DNA from: Parathalassolituus penaei
GTDB lineage: Bacteria; Pseudomonadota; Gammaproteobacteria; Pseudomonadales; Oceanobacteraceae
Length of the DNA stretch: 64,000 bases
NCBI RefSeq assembly: GCF_026626885.1
Contig: NZ_JAPNOA010000056.1
Location: 1 to 64,000 of the forward strand
Reading direction: 5' to 3'
Position numbers and translations under genes: made by a program. Positions within the stretch are counted from its first letter, which is position 1. Each line of letters starts with the position of its first letter. Positions 51,832-59,321 of this stretch are shown piece by piece. The notes below the pieces were generated by a model. That model saw nothing but the letters and a program-made list of their open reading frames with translations. It did not search any database and had not been told where the DNA came from.

Positions 51832-52941
51832 GTGGCTGCGCCATTAAAAGAACGTTATGGCCTTGAGGTCCCCAGAGAACTGGCGCGTCAGATTGCCCTG
51901 GTTTACCCGGCATTTGATTCGGCCGCGTTTATAGCGCAGGCCGAAACCGGTTACCTCGAACTGGAGTTGCTGGACCGTGGTCGTCATCTGGGGCGTTGTC
52001 TGGCTGGCTGTTTGCCAGCGGACTATCCCGAGGCGGTAGCGATTCTATTGGCATCAACTGCCGAGCCGCTGCCAGTGGATGGTTTTGCTCTGGGTGGGTT
52101 CTTCTATTTGCCTCATACCAGTTTTGTCAGTCAGTTCGGTTTGGAACACCTGCAGGTGTCCTTGCAAGCGTTGAATCATCTGACCTGCCTGTTTACGGCA
52201 GAATTCAGTATCCGGCCATTTATCCAGCGGCACACCCAGCAAACGCTGGAGCAGTTGCGGGTTTGGGCGACGGATGAGAATGAGCATGTGCGACGCCTGG
52301 TATCGGAAGGAACCCGTACTCGCTTGCCATGGGCCGGGCGGTTGCCGGAGTTCCAGAAAGATCCAGCGCTGGTGCTGGAGTTGCTGGAATTGTTAAAAGA
52401 TGACCCGGCATTGTATGTCCGGCGTTCGGTTGCCAATAACCTCAATGATATTGGCAAGGATCATCCGCAGTTGCTGGTGGATGTGGCTCGGCGCTGGTCG
52501 GAGGGCGCGAGTCCGGAGCGGGAATGGATTATCCGCCATGCGTTGCGAAGTGCCGTCAAACGTGGCGATGCCGGTGCACTGGCTGTATTGGGTTTCGAAA
52601 ATGGCAGTCCGATCCGGTTGGTGACGAGCACTTTTGATAATCAGCAGGCGGTTATGGGAGAGTCTATTGTGCTTGGATTCGAACTGCAGAACCCGACGGC
52701 TGATGAGCAGAAAGCGGTTGTGGATTTTCAGGTGCATTACGTCAAGGCCAATGGTTCTACGTCAGCCAAGGTATTCAAACTGAAAAATATCACCCTGGCG
52801 GCAGGCCAGACCTGTCTGCTGCAAAAGCGTTTGTCGTTGGCATCGATGACAACCCGGCAGCATTATCCGGGTATTCACCGTGTTGAGGTTTTAATAAACG
52901 GTGTTGTTTTTTCGGCGGGTTGTTTTGAATTGCTGGCCTGA
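51832..52941 (+). CDS. DNA alkylation repair protein, AlkC type
   Basis: This 369-residue protein of the HEAT-like-repeat DNA glycosylases removes N-alkylated purines. The helical repeat region covers about 1-260 and contains the AlkC hallmark EHVRRLVSEGTRTRLPW (151-167) and LYVRRSVANNLNDIGKDHP. The last 100 residues (about 270-369) form a beta-rich Ig-like domain, as in AlkC but not AlkD. The start is GTG at 51832, behind AGGGGGGTGA. It is the last gene of the chrA transcript. Confidence 0.88.
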   Translation: MAAPLKERYGLEVPRELARQIALVYPAFDSAAFIAQAETGYLELELLDRGRHLGRCLAGCLPADYPEAVAILLASTAEPLPVDGFALGGFFYLPHTSFVSQFGLEHLQVSLQALNHLTCLFTAEFSIRPFIQRHTQQTLEQLRVWATDENEHVRRLVSEGTRTRLPWAGRLPEFQKDPALVLELLELLKDDPALYVRRSVANNLNDIGKDHPQLLVDVARRWSEGASPEREWIIRHALRSAVKRGDAGALAVLGFENGSPIRLVTSTFDNQQAVMGESIVLGFELQNPTADEQKAVVDFQVHYVKANGSTSAKVFKLKNITLAAGQTCLLQKRLSLASMTTRQHYPGIHRVEVLINGVVFSAGCFELLA

Positions 52942-52966
52942 AAAGACACATTGTAGTGCAATCTGG

Positions 52967-52985
52967 TAAAATGACAATCATTGAC
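52967..52985. promoter_or_regulatory. Fur-box-like site with overlapping promoter
   Basis: TAAAATGACAATCATTGAC matches 14 of 19 positions of the Fur consensus GATAATGATAATCATTATC, including the ATGA-N-AATCATT centre. A -35-like TTGACT (52981-52986) overlaps its right end, with an AT-rich -10 region 17-18 bp further on (about 53004-53010). It lies about 350 bp before the next protein gene. Confidence 0.55.
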
Positions 52986-53055
52986 TAAGTTGTTGATTTT
53001 AATGATTAATCACAGAGTGTTGCGAGCTTGCTAGGTGATCTTGCTATCAATAGAG

Positions 53056-53095
53056 ATCAATTCCTGACTGGTGCTGCCGCTCGTCAGGAATTGAT
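53056..53095 (+). ncRNA. Perfect hairpin in gap; possible Fur-controlled small RNA
   Basis: ATCAATTCCTGAC (53056-53068) and GTCAGGAATTGAT (53083-53095) pair perfectly over 13 bp with a 14-nt loop. A T6 tract follows about 24 bases later (53119-53124). Together with the Fur-like promoter at 52967 this could be a small iron-regulated RNA running from about 53015 to 53125, or a leader of the gene at 53337. The hairpin is seen directly; the RNA is inference. The rest of the 52942-53336 gap shows nothing else. Confidence 0.35.
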
Positions 53096-53336
53096 ACCGT
53101 TTGGTTCGTATTTGACGTTTTTTCGTTGAAGCCTGTCTCGAAATTTTCACAATAGCGCCTGTTCGGAATGCCCATAAAACGGGTGTTGATCATGGTAGTC
53201 CTGTACTGGGGAGTATGGGAGTGATCTTCGGTTTCCGGACTGCATGTCTGGTCAGGTATGTGATCAGGTAGGGCAGAGGGGAGTGTTTCTACAAAGTACC
53301 AGGCCGGATTCCTTCATTGAATATATGAGAATCTGA

Positions 53337-53786
53337 ATGGGCACGATGGTAATGGATGGCCAGGCTCAGCAGGCGTTGCTGGCATTGGCATTGAAGTATG
53401 AAGTGGTAACAGGCAAGAGTCTTAAATGGAGAAAAGACACCGAGGTGGCTTACCACATGGTGTTGGAGTCTCTTGCCAGTGGTGTTCAGGAACTGTTTGA
53501 CGCCGCGGTAGCGTTTCTGGAATTGCTGTCGTTATCGGCCCGGCGCGAATTTTTGCGCTTGCAGATGGAAGTGGTTCCTGACGGTTATGAGGCACGCGTT
53601 GAGTTGTATCGTGGAGTTGCCTATCGACTGTTAACACCGGTTGGCACCAGCCTTCCGGAAGGGGACGCCGAAGAAGTCGTCCGCACCTATCGGGGTGTTG
53701 AATATCGGGAGAAGGTGAAGCGCAACGACGTGTCCGAGCCTGACAACAAAAGCCCCAAGCGTTTTTATCGTGGTCAGTCCTACTGA
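53337..53786 (+). CDS. Unknown protein with three YRGxxY motifs (DUF4278-like)
   Basis: This 149-residue soluble protein has a helical N-terminal half (1-80) and a C-terminal half with three copies of the hexapeptide YRGxxY: YRGVAY (91-96), YRGVEY (118-123) and YRGQSY (144-149, the exact C terminus). The motif resembles DUF4278, a short unknown family mainly seen in cyanobacteria. The start is uncertain between ATG 53337 and ATG 53349, and no good ribosome site is seen. A strong terminator follows. The upstream gap carries a Fur-like site. Confidence 0.7.
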   Translation: MGTMVMDGQAQQALLALALKYEVVTGKSLKWRKDTEVAYHMVLESLASGVQELFDAAVAFLELLSLSARREFLRLQMEVVPDGYEARVELYRGVAYRLLTPVGTSLPEGDAEEVVRTYRGVEYREKVKRNDVSEPDNKSPKRFYRGQSY

Positions 53787-53810
53787 GGAAACAGTGGACT
53801 GGTCGCGCCA

Positions 53811-53836
53811 GGCCCGGTTTCTGCCGGGCTTTTTTA
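53811..53836 (+). terminator. Rho-independent terminator
   Basis: GCCCGG-TTTCTG-CCGGGC is followed by a run of six T. It ends the transcript of the YRG-motif gene, so the oxidoreductase-globin gene downstream has its own promoter. Confidence 0.9.
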
Positions 53837-53996
53837 TGCCTGATTTTCACAATCCGGTGTAACCCTTTGGTCAATTCCACGGGTAACGTGCGGATTCTTG
53901 ATTCAGCCTGTATGGTTTTGTGGCTGACTTTTTTACCATGCCGCCATTTTTAACGAGCACTTCAAACGGCCAGGTGCCGAGCAACAGGAGCTGGAT

Positions 53997-55583
53997 ATGC
54001 CTGAAATCCGTTACCAGGGACAGACTTGGCACATTCGTGAAGGGGAAAACCTGCTGCTGGGGTTGTTGCGTCAGGGGCTGGAGCTGCGCAACAGCTGCCG
54101 TAACGGGGTGTGCAACGCCTGTATGATGAAGTCGACCAAAGCCGATGGTGAAGAGCTTGAACATGGTCGCCTGGCACCGGAACTGGTGGAAAAAGGCTAT
54201 TTTTTGCCCTGCAAAACCACCGTGCGTGATTTCCTTGAAATGCAGCAACCGGTGAATGCGGATCTGACCTACACAGGTATGGTAGCTGAAAAAGAGTTTC
54301 TGGCCGACGATATTGTGCGTATCGCCATCGAAGCGTCGTTTAATCCCGAATATCAGCCAGGCCAGTTTATTGATATCTGGCATCCATCCGGCATCTGCCG
54401 CCCTTATTCGTTGGCCAGTACACCGATGATGACCTGGTATCTGGAGTGCCATATCCGCAAGGTTGAAGGTGGTCTGGTCAGCAGCTGGCTGGTGGACGAG
54501 CTGGCGGTGGGGGATGAAATCCGTATTTCCAAACCGCAGGGCCAGGTGCTGGTGCCGTCTGGTGTTGCTGAAATTGGCCTGCTGGCCTTTGGTGTGGGAA
54601 TGTCGTCTGTGTATGGCCTGACCCTTGATACGGTTGAGCGTATGGGAGCGGACGAACCTCGTCTGGTGCGCGTGCGGCATATGGCCAGTCAGGCCAGAGG
54701 TTTGTATATGGACGCTGCTCTGACGGCGCTGGCAGACAGCAAACCGATGCTGGATTACGCCAGTGTCGCTGGTTCGGCCCGTGATCCTCAGTTATTGGCG
54801 GATATCTGTTCCGGTCTGGTGGCAGGTGACGATGGACAGCGTCTGTATGTCCTGTGTGGCAGTGACGGTGCGGTACAGGCTGCGCGCAGCTGGATGTTGG
54901 CGAATGGTGTTGATGGTCGCCGTGTATTAGCCGACGCTTTTACCTTTCAGAATCATCCCAATTCCTTGCTGGTGGCCGAAGCGGCGCAGGAAGGTTCTCA
55001 GGAGGCCGAGCTGGCGGATGATGAACGTCCGTATCCGGCCACGCATCCAGAGTTGTGGGCCATGCTGGAGGAAGATAATCGTCTCGGGCGAATTCTTGAT
55101 ACTTTTTATGATCGGGTATTTGAAGACCCGATCATGTCGCCGTATTTCCATAACTCCAACAAACAGCGCTCGAAAGAAAAGGTGTTCAGTTTCTACAAGC
55201 GCCTGTTCAGTGGTGAGCCCTGCTTTTTTGGTGATCGTCCCCGGAACTCCCATCATTGGATGGTGATATCCAACGAAGTTTACGATCACCGTCTTGGCTT
55301 GCTGGTCGACTGTATGCGCTTGCACGGGGTGCCGGAAGACATGATTCCGATGTGGCTGGAGTACGAGGAGTATTACCGCCAGGACATCGTCAAGGATGAA
55401 CCGCGTGGCCGTCGTATTGGTGGGGTGGTGCAGCCGGTAAGTGGCCTGGGGTACGAAGTGCTGTCCTGTGGTGCCTTGTGTGATAGTTGTCAGGCCGTGC
55501 TGGAGCCAGGTACACGGGTGTTGTACCACCTGCGTACCGGTCACATCTACTGCCCGCAGTGTGAAGGGCGGGCCGTTGTCTGA
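53997..55583 (+). CDS. Ferredoxin-reductase-truncated-hemoglobin-Cys4 fusion protein
   Basis: This is a 528-residue soluble multidomain protein. Residues 1-85 form a plant-type 2Fe-2S ferredoxin with ligands C34, C39, C42 and C72. Residues about 92-320 form an FAD/NAD(P)H reductase (RPYSLAST flavin motif at 135-142; LLAFGVGMSSVYGL; LYVLCGSDGAVQAA). Residues about 345-465 resemble a truncated hemoglobin (LDTFYDRVFEDPIMSPYFHNS; proximal histidine probably H419 in SHHWMVISNEVYDHRLGLL). Residues 491-522 hold C491, C495, C498, C519 and C522, a zinc-ribbon-like pattern. Electrons could pass from NAD(P)H through FAD and the iron-sulfur centre to the heme, as in flavohemoglobins but with the globin at the other end. 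NO dioxygenase or O2-linked chemistry is inference. The start has GGAG about 10 bases upstream. Confidence 0.85.
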   Translation: MPEIRYQGQTWHIREGENLLLGLLRQGLELRNSCRNGVCNACMMKSTKADGEELEHGRLAPELVEKGYFLPCKTTVRDFLEMQQPVNADLTYTGMVAEKEFLADDIVRIAIEASFNPEYQPGQFIDIWHPSGICRPYSLASTPMMTWYLECHIRKVEGGLVSSWLVDELAVGDEIRISKPQGQVLVPSGVAEIGLLAFGVGMSSVYGLTLDTVERMGADEPRLVRVRHMASQARGLYMDAALTALADSKPMLDYASVAGSARDPQLLADICSGLVAGDDGQRLYVLCGSDGAVQAARSWMLANGVDGRRVLADAFTFQNHPNSLLVAEAAQEGSQEAELADDERPYPATHPELWAMLEEDNRLGRILDTFYDRVFEDPIMSPYFHNSNKQRSKEKVFSFYKRLFSGEPCFFGDRPRNSHHWMVISNEVYDHRLGLLVDCMRLHGVPEDMIPMWLEYEEYYRQDIVKDEPRGRRIGGVVQPVSGLGYEVLSCGALCDSCQAVLEPGTRVLYHLRTGHIYCPQCEGRAVV

Positions 55584-55606
55584 TGGCCGTTGGTCTGCAA
55601 GTGCGC

Positions 55607-56350
55607 TCAGGCGTCCTTGCTGGCCTGGCAGGCTTGCAGCAGCTTTGTCAGATACATGGGTAACATCAGACCGGCCTTGCCATAAATGTGCTCCTGGAAG
55701 GCATCCTTGACCTGCGACGGTTCGAGGTTGATTTCGATCGTGTCGGCTCCGGCCTGGGTGGCCAGTTCCACAAATCCCGCCGCCGGATAAACGTGGCCGG
55801 AGGTGCCAACGCTGATAAACAGATCGCAGCTCTGCAAGGCGCGGTAGATTTCATCCATAAACAGCGGCATTTCGCCAAACCAGACGATGTGCGGACGCAG
55901 GTTAGGCTGCTGGCAGCATTCACACAAGGTGTTGTCGGTGATGTCGTCGCTCCAGTCATAGACCCGATGTGTACGCACACAACGGACTTTTTTTAACTCG
56001 CCGTGCATATGCAGCAGTTTTTGACTGCCAGCGCGGTCGTGCAGGTCATCCACGTTCTGGGTGACCAGCAGGAATTCGCCATCGTATTCCTGCTCAAAGT
56101 TAGCCAGTGCCAGGTGGGCGGCGTTAGGTTTGACTTCCGTCAGTTGTGCCCGGCGCAGGTTGTAAAAACGTTGTACCAGCTCTGGGTTCCGTTCAAAGGC
56201 TTCCGGGGTGGCGACATCTTCAATCCGATGGTTTTCCCACAGACCACCGTTATCGCGGAAGGTGTTTACGCCGGACTCGGCGGAAATACCGGCCCCTGTC
56301 AGAACCACGATGCGTTGATAGGCGTAGGGTCTAGCTGAGTTGGCTGTCAT
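55607..56350 (-). CDS. cobB: NAD-dependent protein deacylase, sirtuin CobB type
   Basis: This 247-residue class III sirtuin from ATG 56350 has the NAD-binding VLTGAGISAESGVNTFRD, TQNVDDLHDRAG, catalytic H116 in HMHGELKKVRC, and GTSGHVYPAAGFV. Y63 and R66 (FYNLRRAQL) match the Tyr/Arg pair of CobB and SIRT5 that binds acidic acyl groups, so desuccinylation is expected as well as deacetylation. The Cys cluster CVRTH...CECC is partly degenerate, as in E. coli CobB. Its start overlaps the patatin stop by 20 bp, so it follows that gene on one transcript. Confidence 0.93.
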   Translation of the reverse strand: MTANSARPYAYQRIVVLTGAGISAESGVNTFRDNGGLWENHRIEDVATPEAFERNPELVQRFYNLRRAQLTEVKPNAAHLALANFEQEYDGEFLLVTQNVDDLHDRAGSQKLLHMHGELKKVRCVRTHRVYDWSDDITDNTLCECCQQPNLRPHIVWFGEMPLFMDEIYRALQSCDLFISVGTSGHVYPAAGFVELATQAGADTIEINLEPSQVKDAFQEHIYGKAGLMLPMYLTKLLQACQASKDA

Positions 56351-57494
56351 TAAAAAACTCTCTGAAAAAGTCCCTGATGTCGGCAGCTTTTGCCATGGCG
56401 TCATCAAAGCCTAGCTGAATCAGCTGTCGGCAGTAACCCTCCGAAAACAAAAGGTAACTTAAAAGTCCGGAGCCCTGGGTGCTGATGTTGCCGCTGCCGC
56501 GTAATACGTATTTGAGTGCTCTCGGCATTTCGTCGGCATGTTCACCAGCGACGGAATCAAGGGATCGGCTGGGGCTGATTTCCAGCAGGCGGATAGGTTT
56601 TAACTCCATACCGGTGTGCTGGCGCACGGCCAGGGGAATGTTGCGCAGGGTGCGGTTGATGCGCAACAGGCGTTCAACATCGGACTCCATGCTGTCGAGA
56701 AATGCGGCATTCAGCATATGGCCCATCAGCTTGGCTGCCGAGGGGTAGGTTTTGTCTACGCGGCAAGGGTCGGGTTTGTTGATGGCCGTAGCACCGACTC
56801 CGATTACCATGATTTTATGGGCGCCCATATGCAGGGCCGGACTAATGGGGGCGAGCTGGCGTACGGCACCATCGGCATAATACTGGTCACCCAGAAAAAC
56901 GGCCGGGAACACCATGGGAATGGCGGAGGATGCCATCAGGTGTTCAAGCGTCAGGCGGCTGCGGCGACCGAGGCGTCTGCGTCGATCCCAATCGGGAATA
57001 TCCGGATGTCCTTCAAAAAAGCTCACGGATTCACCGCTTTCAAGTCCGGAACAACTGACGGCTACCGCATGCAGGGCTTTATTGTCGATGGCTTTCTGAA
57101 TGGCGGCAAAATGAATCACTTCGTGCAGAAGTTCAGCCAGCGGGCGATTATCCAGAAGAGAAACCGGATCCTGGCGGAATTGGCGACCAATCAGCAGTGC
57201 TCGGCTGAAGCGTAATAATGAGCCGGACATGCCGGCAAGGTCGGTGCGATAGACCTGGTCGCACGAAAAGTGGCTCCAGATCCGTTCCAGATGGCGAATG
57301 CCGCGTCGGTAGTCTTCGGCGTAACTGGCCAGTGCAATGCCGTTGATAGCACCAGCAGAGGTGCCGGATATTACTTGAAACGGATTGACGTGTCCTCGTG
57401 GCAGCAGATGATGAACGGCCTTCAGTACGCCTACCTGATATGCCGCACGAGCACCACCACCCGAGAGAATCAGGCCTGTCTTTTCGGTTGTCAT
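56331..57494 (-). CDS. Patatin-like phospholipase
   Basis: This 387-residue cytoplasmic or membrane-associated acyl hydrolase has the patatin oxyanion motif LSGGGARAAYQVG, the nucleophile elbow GTSAG (Ser46), and the catalytic Asp in YYADGAVRQ. It lacks a signal peptide. Bacterial members of this size hydrolyse phospholipids or lysophospholipids; the actual substrate is not readable. It is the first gene of a two-gene unit with cobB. A 12-bp palindrome (57515-57526) sits just upstream. Confidence 0.9.
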   Translation of the reverse strand: MTTEKTGLILSGGGARAAYQVGVLKAVHHLLPRGHVNPFQVISGTSAGAINGIALASYAEDYRRGIRHLERIWSHFSCDQVYRTDLAGMSGSLLRFSRALLIGRQFRQDPVSLLDNRPLAELLHEVIHFAAIQKAIDNKALHAVAVSCSGLESGESVSFFEGHPDIPDWDRRRRLGRRSRLTLEHLMASSAIPMVFPAVFLGDQYYADGAVRQLAPISPALHMGAHKIMVIGVGATAINKPDPCRVDKTYPSAAKLMGHMLNAAFLDSMESDVERLLRINRTLRNIPLAVRQHTGMELKPIRLLEISPSRSLDSVAGEHADEMPRALKYVLRGSGNISTQGSGLLSYLLFSEGYCRQLIQLGFDDAMAKAADIRDFFREFFNDSQLS

Positions 57495-57514
57495 GCGGTG
57501 GCCTCCCCGCCTCG

Positions 57515-57526
57515 GACTATATAGTC
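57515..57526. promoter_or_regulatory. 12-bp palindrome between patatin and riboflavin synthase genes
   Basis: GACTATATAGTC is a perfect palindrome 20 bp upstream of the patatin start, in the divergent gap with the riboflavin synthase gene. It may be an operator; no regulator is identified. Confidence 0.35.
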
Positions 57527-57553
57527 AGTATAGTGCATAATGCTGGCTACCCG

Positions 57554-57587
57554 CCGGTAATCCGACCTATCTGACAGCGATTACCGG
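57554..57587 (+). promoter_or_regulatory. Inverted repeat in the riboflavin synthase leader
   Basis: CCGGTAATC (57554-57562) and GATTACCGG (57579-57587) pair perfectly across 16 nt, ending 12 bases before the ribosome site AGGAG. The gap is too short for an FMN riboswitch, so this may be a different control element. Confidence 0.4.
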
Positions 57588-57610
57588 GCAATATCTATCA
57601 GGAGTTCGAT

Positions 57611-58264
57611 ATGTTCACCGGTATTGTTCAGACCCGTTTGCCGATTGCAGCGGTGGATCGTAAAGAAGATTTTGCCTCGTTTACCCTCAATTTCCCGCCC
57701 GCCTTGCAGACCGGTCTGCAGATTGGAGCATCGGTAGCCCTGAACGGTACTTGCCTGACCGTGCGCACGATTGATGCTGGCAAGGTAACCTTTGATGCTA
57801 TTGGCCAGACCTTGCGCCTGACCAACCTTGGTGCGCTGCAAGCGGGTTCTGAAGTGAATATCGAACGAGCGGCCAAAATGGGTGACGAGATTGGTGGTCA
57901 TCTGTTGTCTGGCCACATTATGGGGCAGGTGACGGTATTGGAGCGTATTGAGTCTGCCAATAATCTGGTGTTGTGGTTCGAACGTCCGTCAGACATGGCT
58001 CCATATCTGCTCGACAAGGGGTATGTGGCGTTGAACGGTTGTAGCCTGACCATTGCGGAAGTGAAGGATGACCGTTTTGCGGTACATCTGATTCCGGAAA
58101 CCCGCGACGTCACCACCTTTGGTACCGCGGTGGTGGGGGACCGTATCAATCTGGAAGTGGATCCGCAGACCCAGGCCGTGGTTGATACGGTCAAACGCAT
58201 GCTGGCCGACCCGGCGGTACTGGCCAGTTTTGCCGGAATTACTGCGCCTGCAGGAAACGAATAA
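57611..58264 (+). CDS. ribE: Riboflavin synthase, alpha subunit
   Basis: This 217-residue enzyme dismutates two 6,7-dimethyl-8-ribityllumazine molecules to riboflavin. It begins with the invariant MFTGIVQ and has two similar lumazine-binding halves, each with a GCSLT/GTCLTV-type motif (NGTCLTVRTI about 45-54; NGCSLTIAEV about 142-151) and GGHLLSGHIMG. It is not in a rib operon here. AGGAG precedes the ATG. Its last 26 bp overlap the convergent glutaredoxin gene. E. coli calls this gene ribC. Confidence 0.94.
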   Translation: MFTGIVQTRLPIAAVDRKEDFASFTLNFPPALQTGLQIGASVALNGTCLTVRTIDAGKVTFDAIGQTLRLTNLGALQAGSEVNIERAAKMGDEIGGHLLSGHIMGQVTVLERIESANNLVLWFERPSDMAPYLLDKGYVALNGCSLTIAEVKDDRFAVHLIPETRDVTTFGTAVVGDRINLEVDPQTQAVVDTVKRMLADPAVLASFAGITAPAGNE

Positions 58265-58481
58265 TATCGGCTGACTCGAACATCCAGCTTTCCTTGCCGG
58301 ATTCGTCTTCCAGTCGCAGTACCGGAACGGTGGTGCGACCGGTCGCGGCGTACTGCTGCTGACGGTATCCGGCATTGGTCAGAACGTTGCGTTTTTCGAC
58401 TTCCACCTTGAGGTCAGGGAGGACACGCAGCACTCGCTGGCAAAAAGGGCAGGCATCGTAGTAGTAGAGCGCAAATTTCAT
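58239..58481 (-). CDS. Glutaredoxin family protein
   Basis: This 80-residue thioredoxin-fold protein has the dithiol active site CPFC (C11, C14), the cis-proline motif TVP (P53), and a GST-N-like end ESADIIRFL. It reduces disulfides or mixed glutathione disulfides. The sequence YYYDACPFCQRVLRVLPDL is like the GST-N-type glutaredoxins of gammaproteobacteria. ATG 58481 has AAGG about 7 bases upstream; ATG 58487 is the alternative. Its end overlaps the convergent riboflavin synthase gene. Confidence 0.88.
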   Translation of the reverse strand: MKFALYYYDACPFCQRVLRVLPDLKVEVEKRNVLTNAGYRQQQYAATGRTTVPVLRLEDESGKESWMFESADIIRFLQAQ

Positions 58482-58531
58482 AATCATCCTTCGCGGTGAT
58501 TCGGGTGGATTAAACAGTCTCGGGACGCAGA

Positions 58532-59293
58532 ATGCAGTATAGCGAACACATTATTCTCCTTGGCCTTGCCATCGCTGCCAACTGGTTTTCGGCATTGGCG
58601 GGGGGCGGAGCGGGTTTGATTCAGCTGCCAATGCTGATTTTTATGGGTTTACCGTTCCCGCTGGCATTGGCCACCCACAAGATTGCCACGGTGGCGCTGG
58701 GTGTTGGTGCCACCGGCCGCCATCTGCGTGAAGGACATTTGCGATTGTGGCTGTTGGCGCTGATTGCTGGTAGTGGTATTCCCGGTGTGGTAGCAGGCGC
58801 GCTGTTTGTCCTGAACATTGATGATCGGATGGCTGAGCAGGCGTTAGGTATTCTGATGCTGATGTTGAGCCTGTATTCGGTGTTCAAACCGTCACTGGGT
58901 GTGGTAGCCAACGAGCGTAACCACAACCTGCAGGGGATGATTATTGGCGGGCTGGTGTTGCTGCTGATCGGCTTTATCAACGGTGCCTTGTCGGCAGGCA
59001 GCGGCCTGTTTGTGACCCTGTGGCTGGTGTACTGGTTTGGTCTGGAATACAAACTGGCCGTCGCTCACACCCTGGTAGCCGTTGGTCTGGGTTGGAACGG
59101 TAGTGGTGCCGTGACGATGGGAGCCGTGGCCGATGTGCAGTGGAGCTGGATTCCGGCCTTGTTACTGGGATCGGCAATTGGTGGTTATCTTGGTGCCAAT
59201 ACGTCTATCAAGGCCGGTAATGCAACGATCAAACGTATTTACGAAGTGGTGACCTTGCTGGTAGCTCTGAAGCTGCTCTGGGGCCCGCTATAA
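58532..59293 (+). CDS. TauE/SafE family anion exporter (TSUP)
   Basis: This 253-residue inner-membrane protein has about eight hydrophobic segments and the TSUP pattern: ANWFSALAGGGAGLIQLP in the first half and GFINGALSAGSGLFVTLWLV in the second, the two inverted repeats of the family. Members export sulfite, sulfonates or related organosulfur anions; the substrate here is not known. It is a single gene, divergent from the glutaredoxin gene. Confidence 0.9.
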   Translation: MQYSEHIILLGLAIAANWFSALAGGGAGLIQLPMLIFMGLPFPLALATHKIATVALGVGATGRHLREGHLRLWLLALIAGSGIPGVVAGALFVLNIDDRMAEQALGILMLMLSLYSVFKPSLGVVANERNHNLQGMIIGGLVLLLIGFINGALSAGSGLFVTLWLVYWFGLEYKLAVAHTLVAVGLGWNGSGAVTMGAVADVQWSWIPALLLGSAIGGYLGANTSIKAGNATIKRIYEVVTLLVALKLLWGPL

Positions 59294-59321
59294 GAAGCAG
59301 ACCCCGGAGCAATCATCGGAA

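Noticed and set aside
57495-57610. FMN riboswitch upstream of riboflavin synthase
   Set aside because: The gap is about 115 bp and lacks the conserved RFN element sequence and stems.
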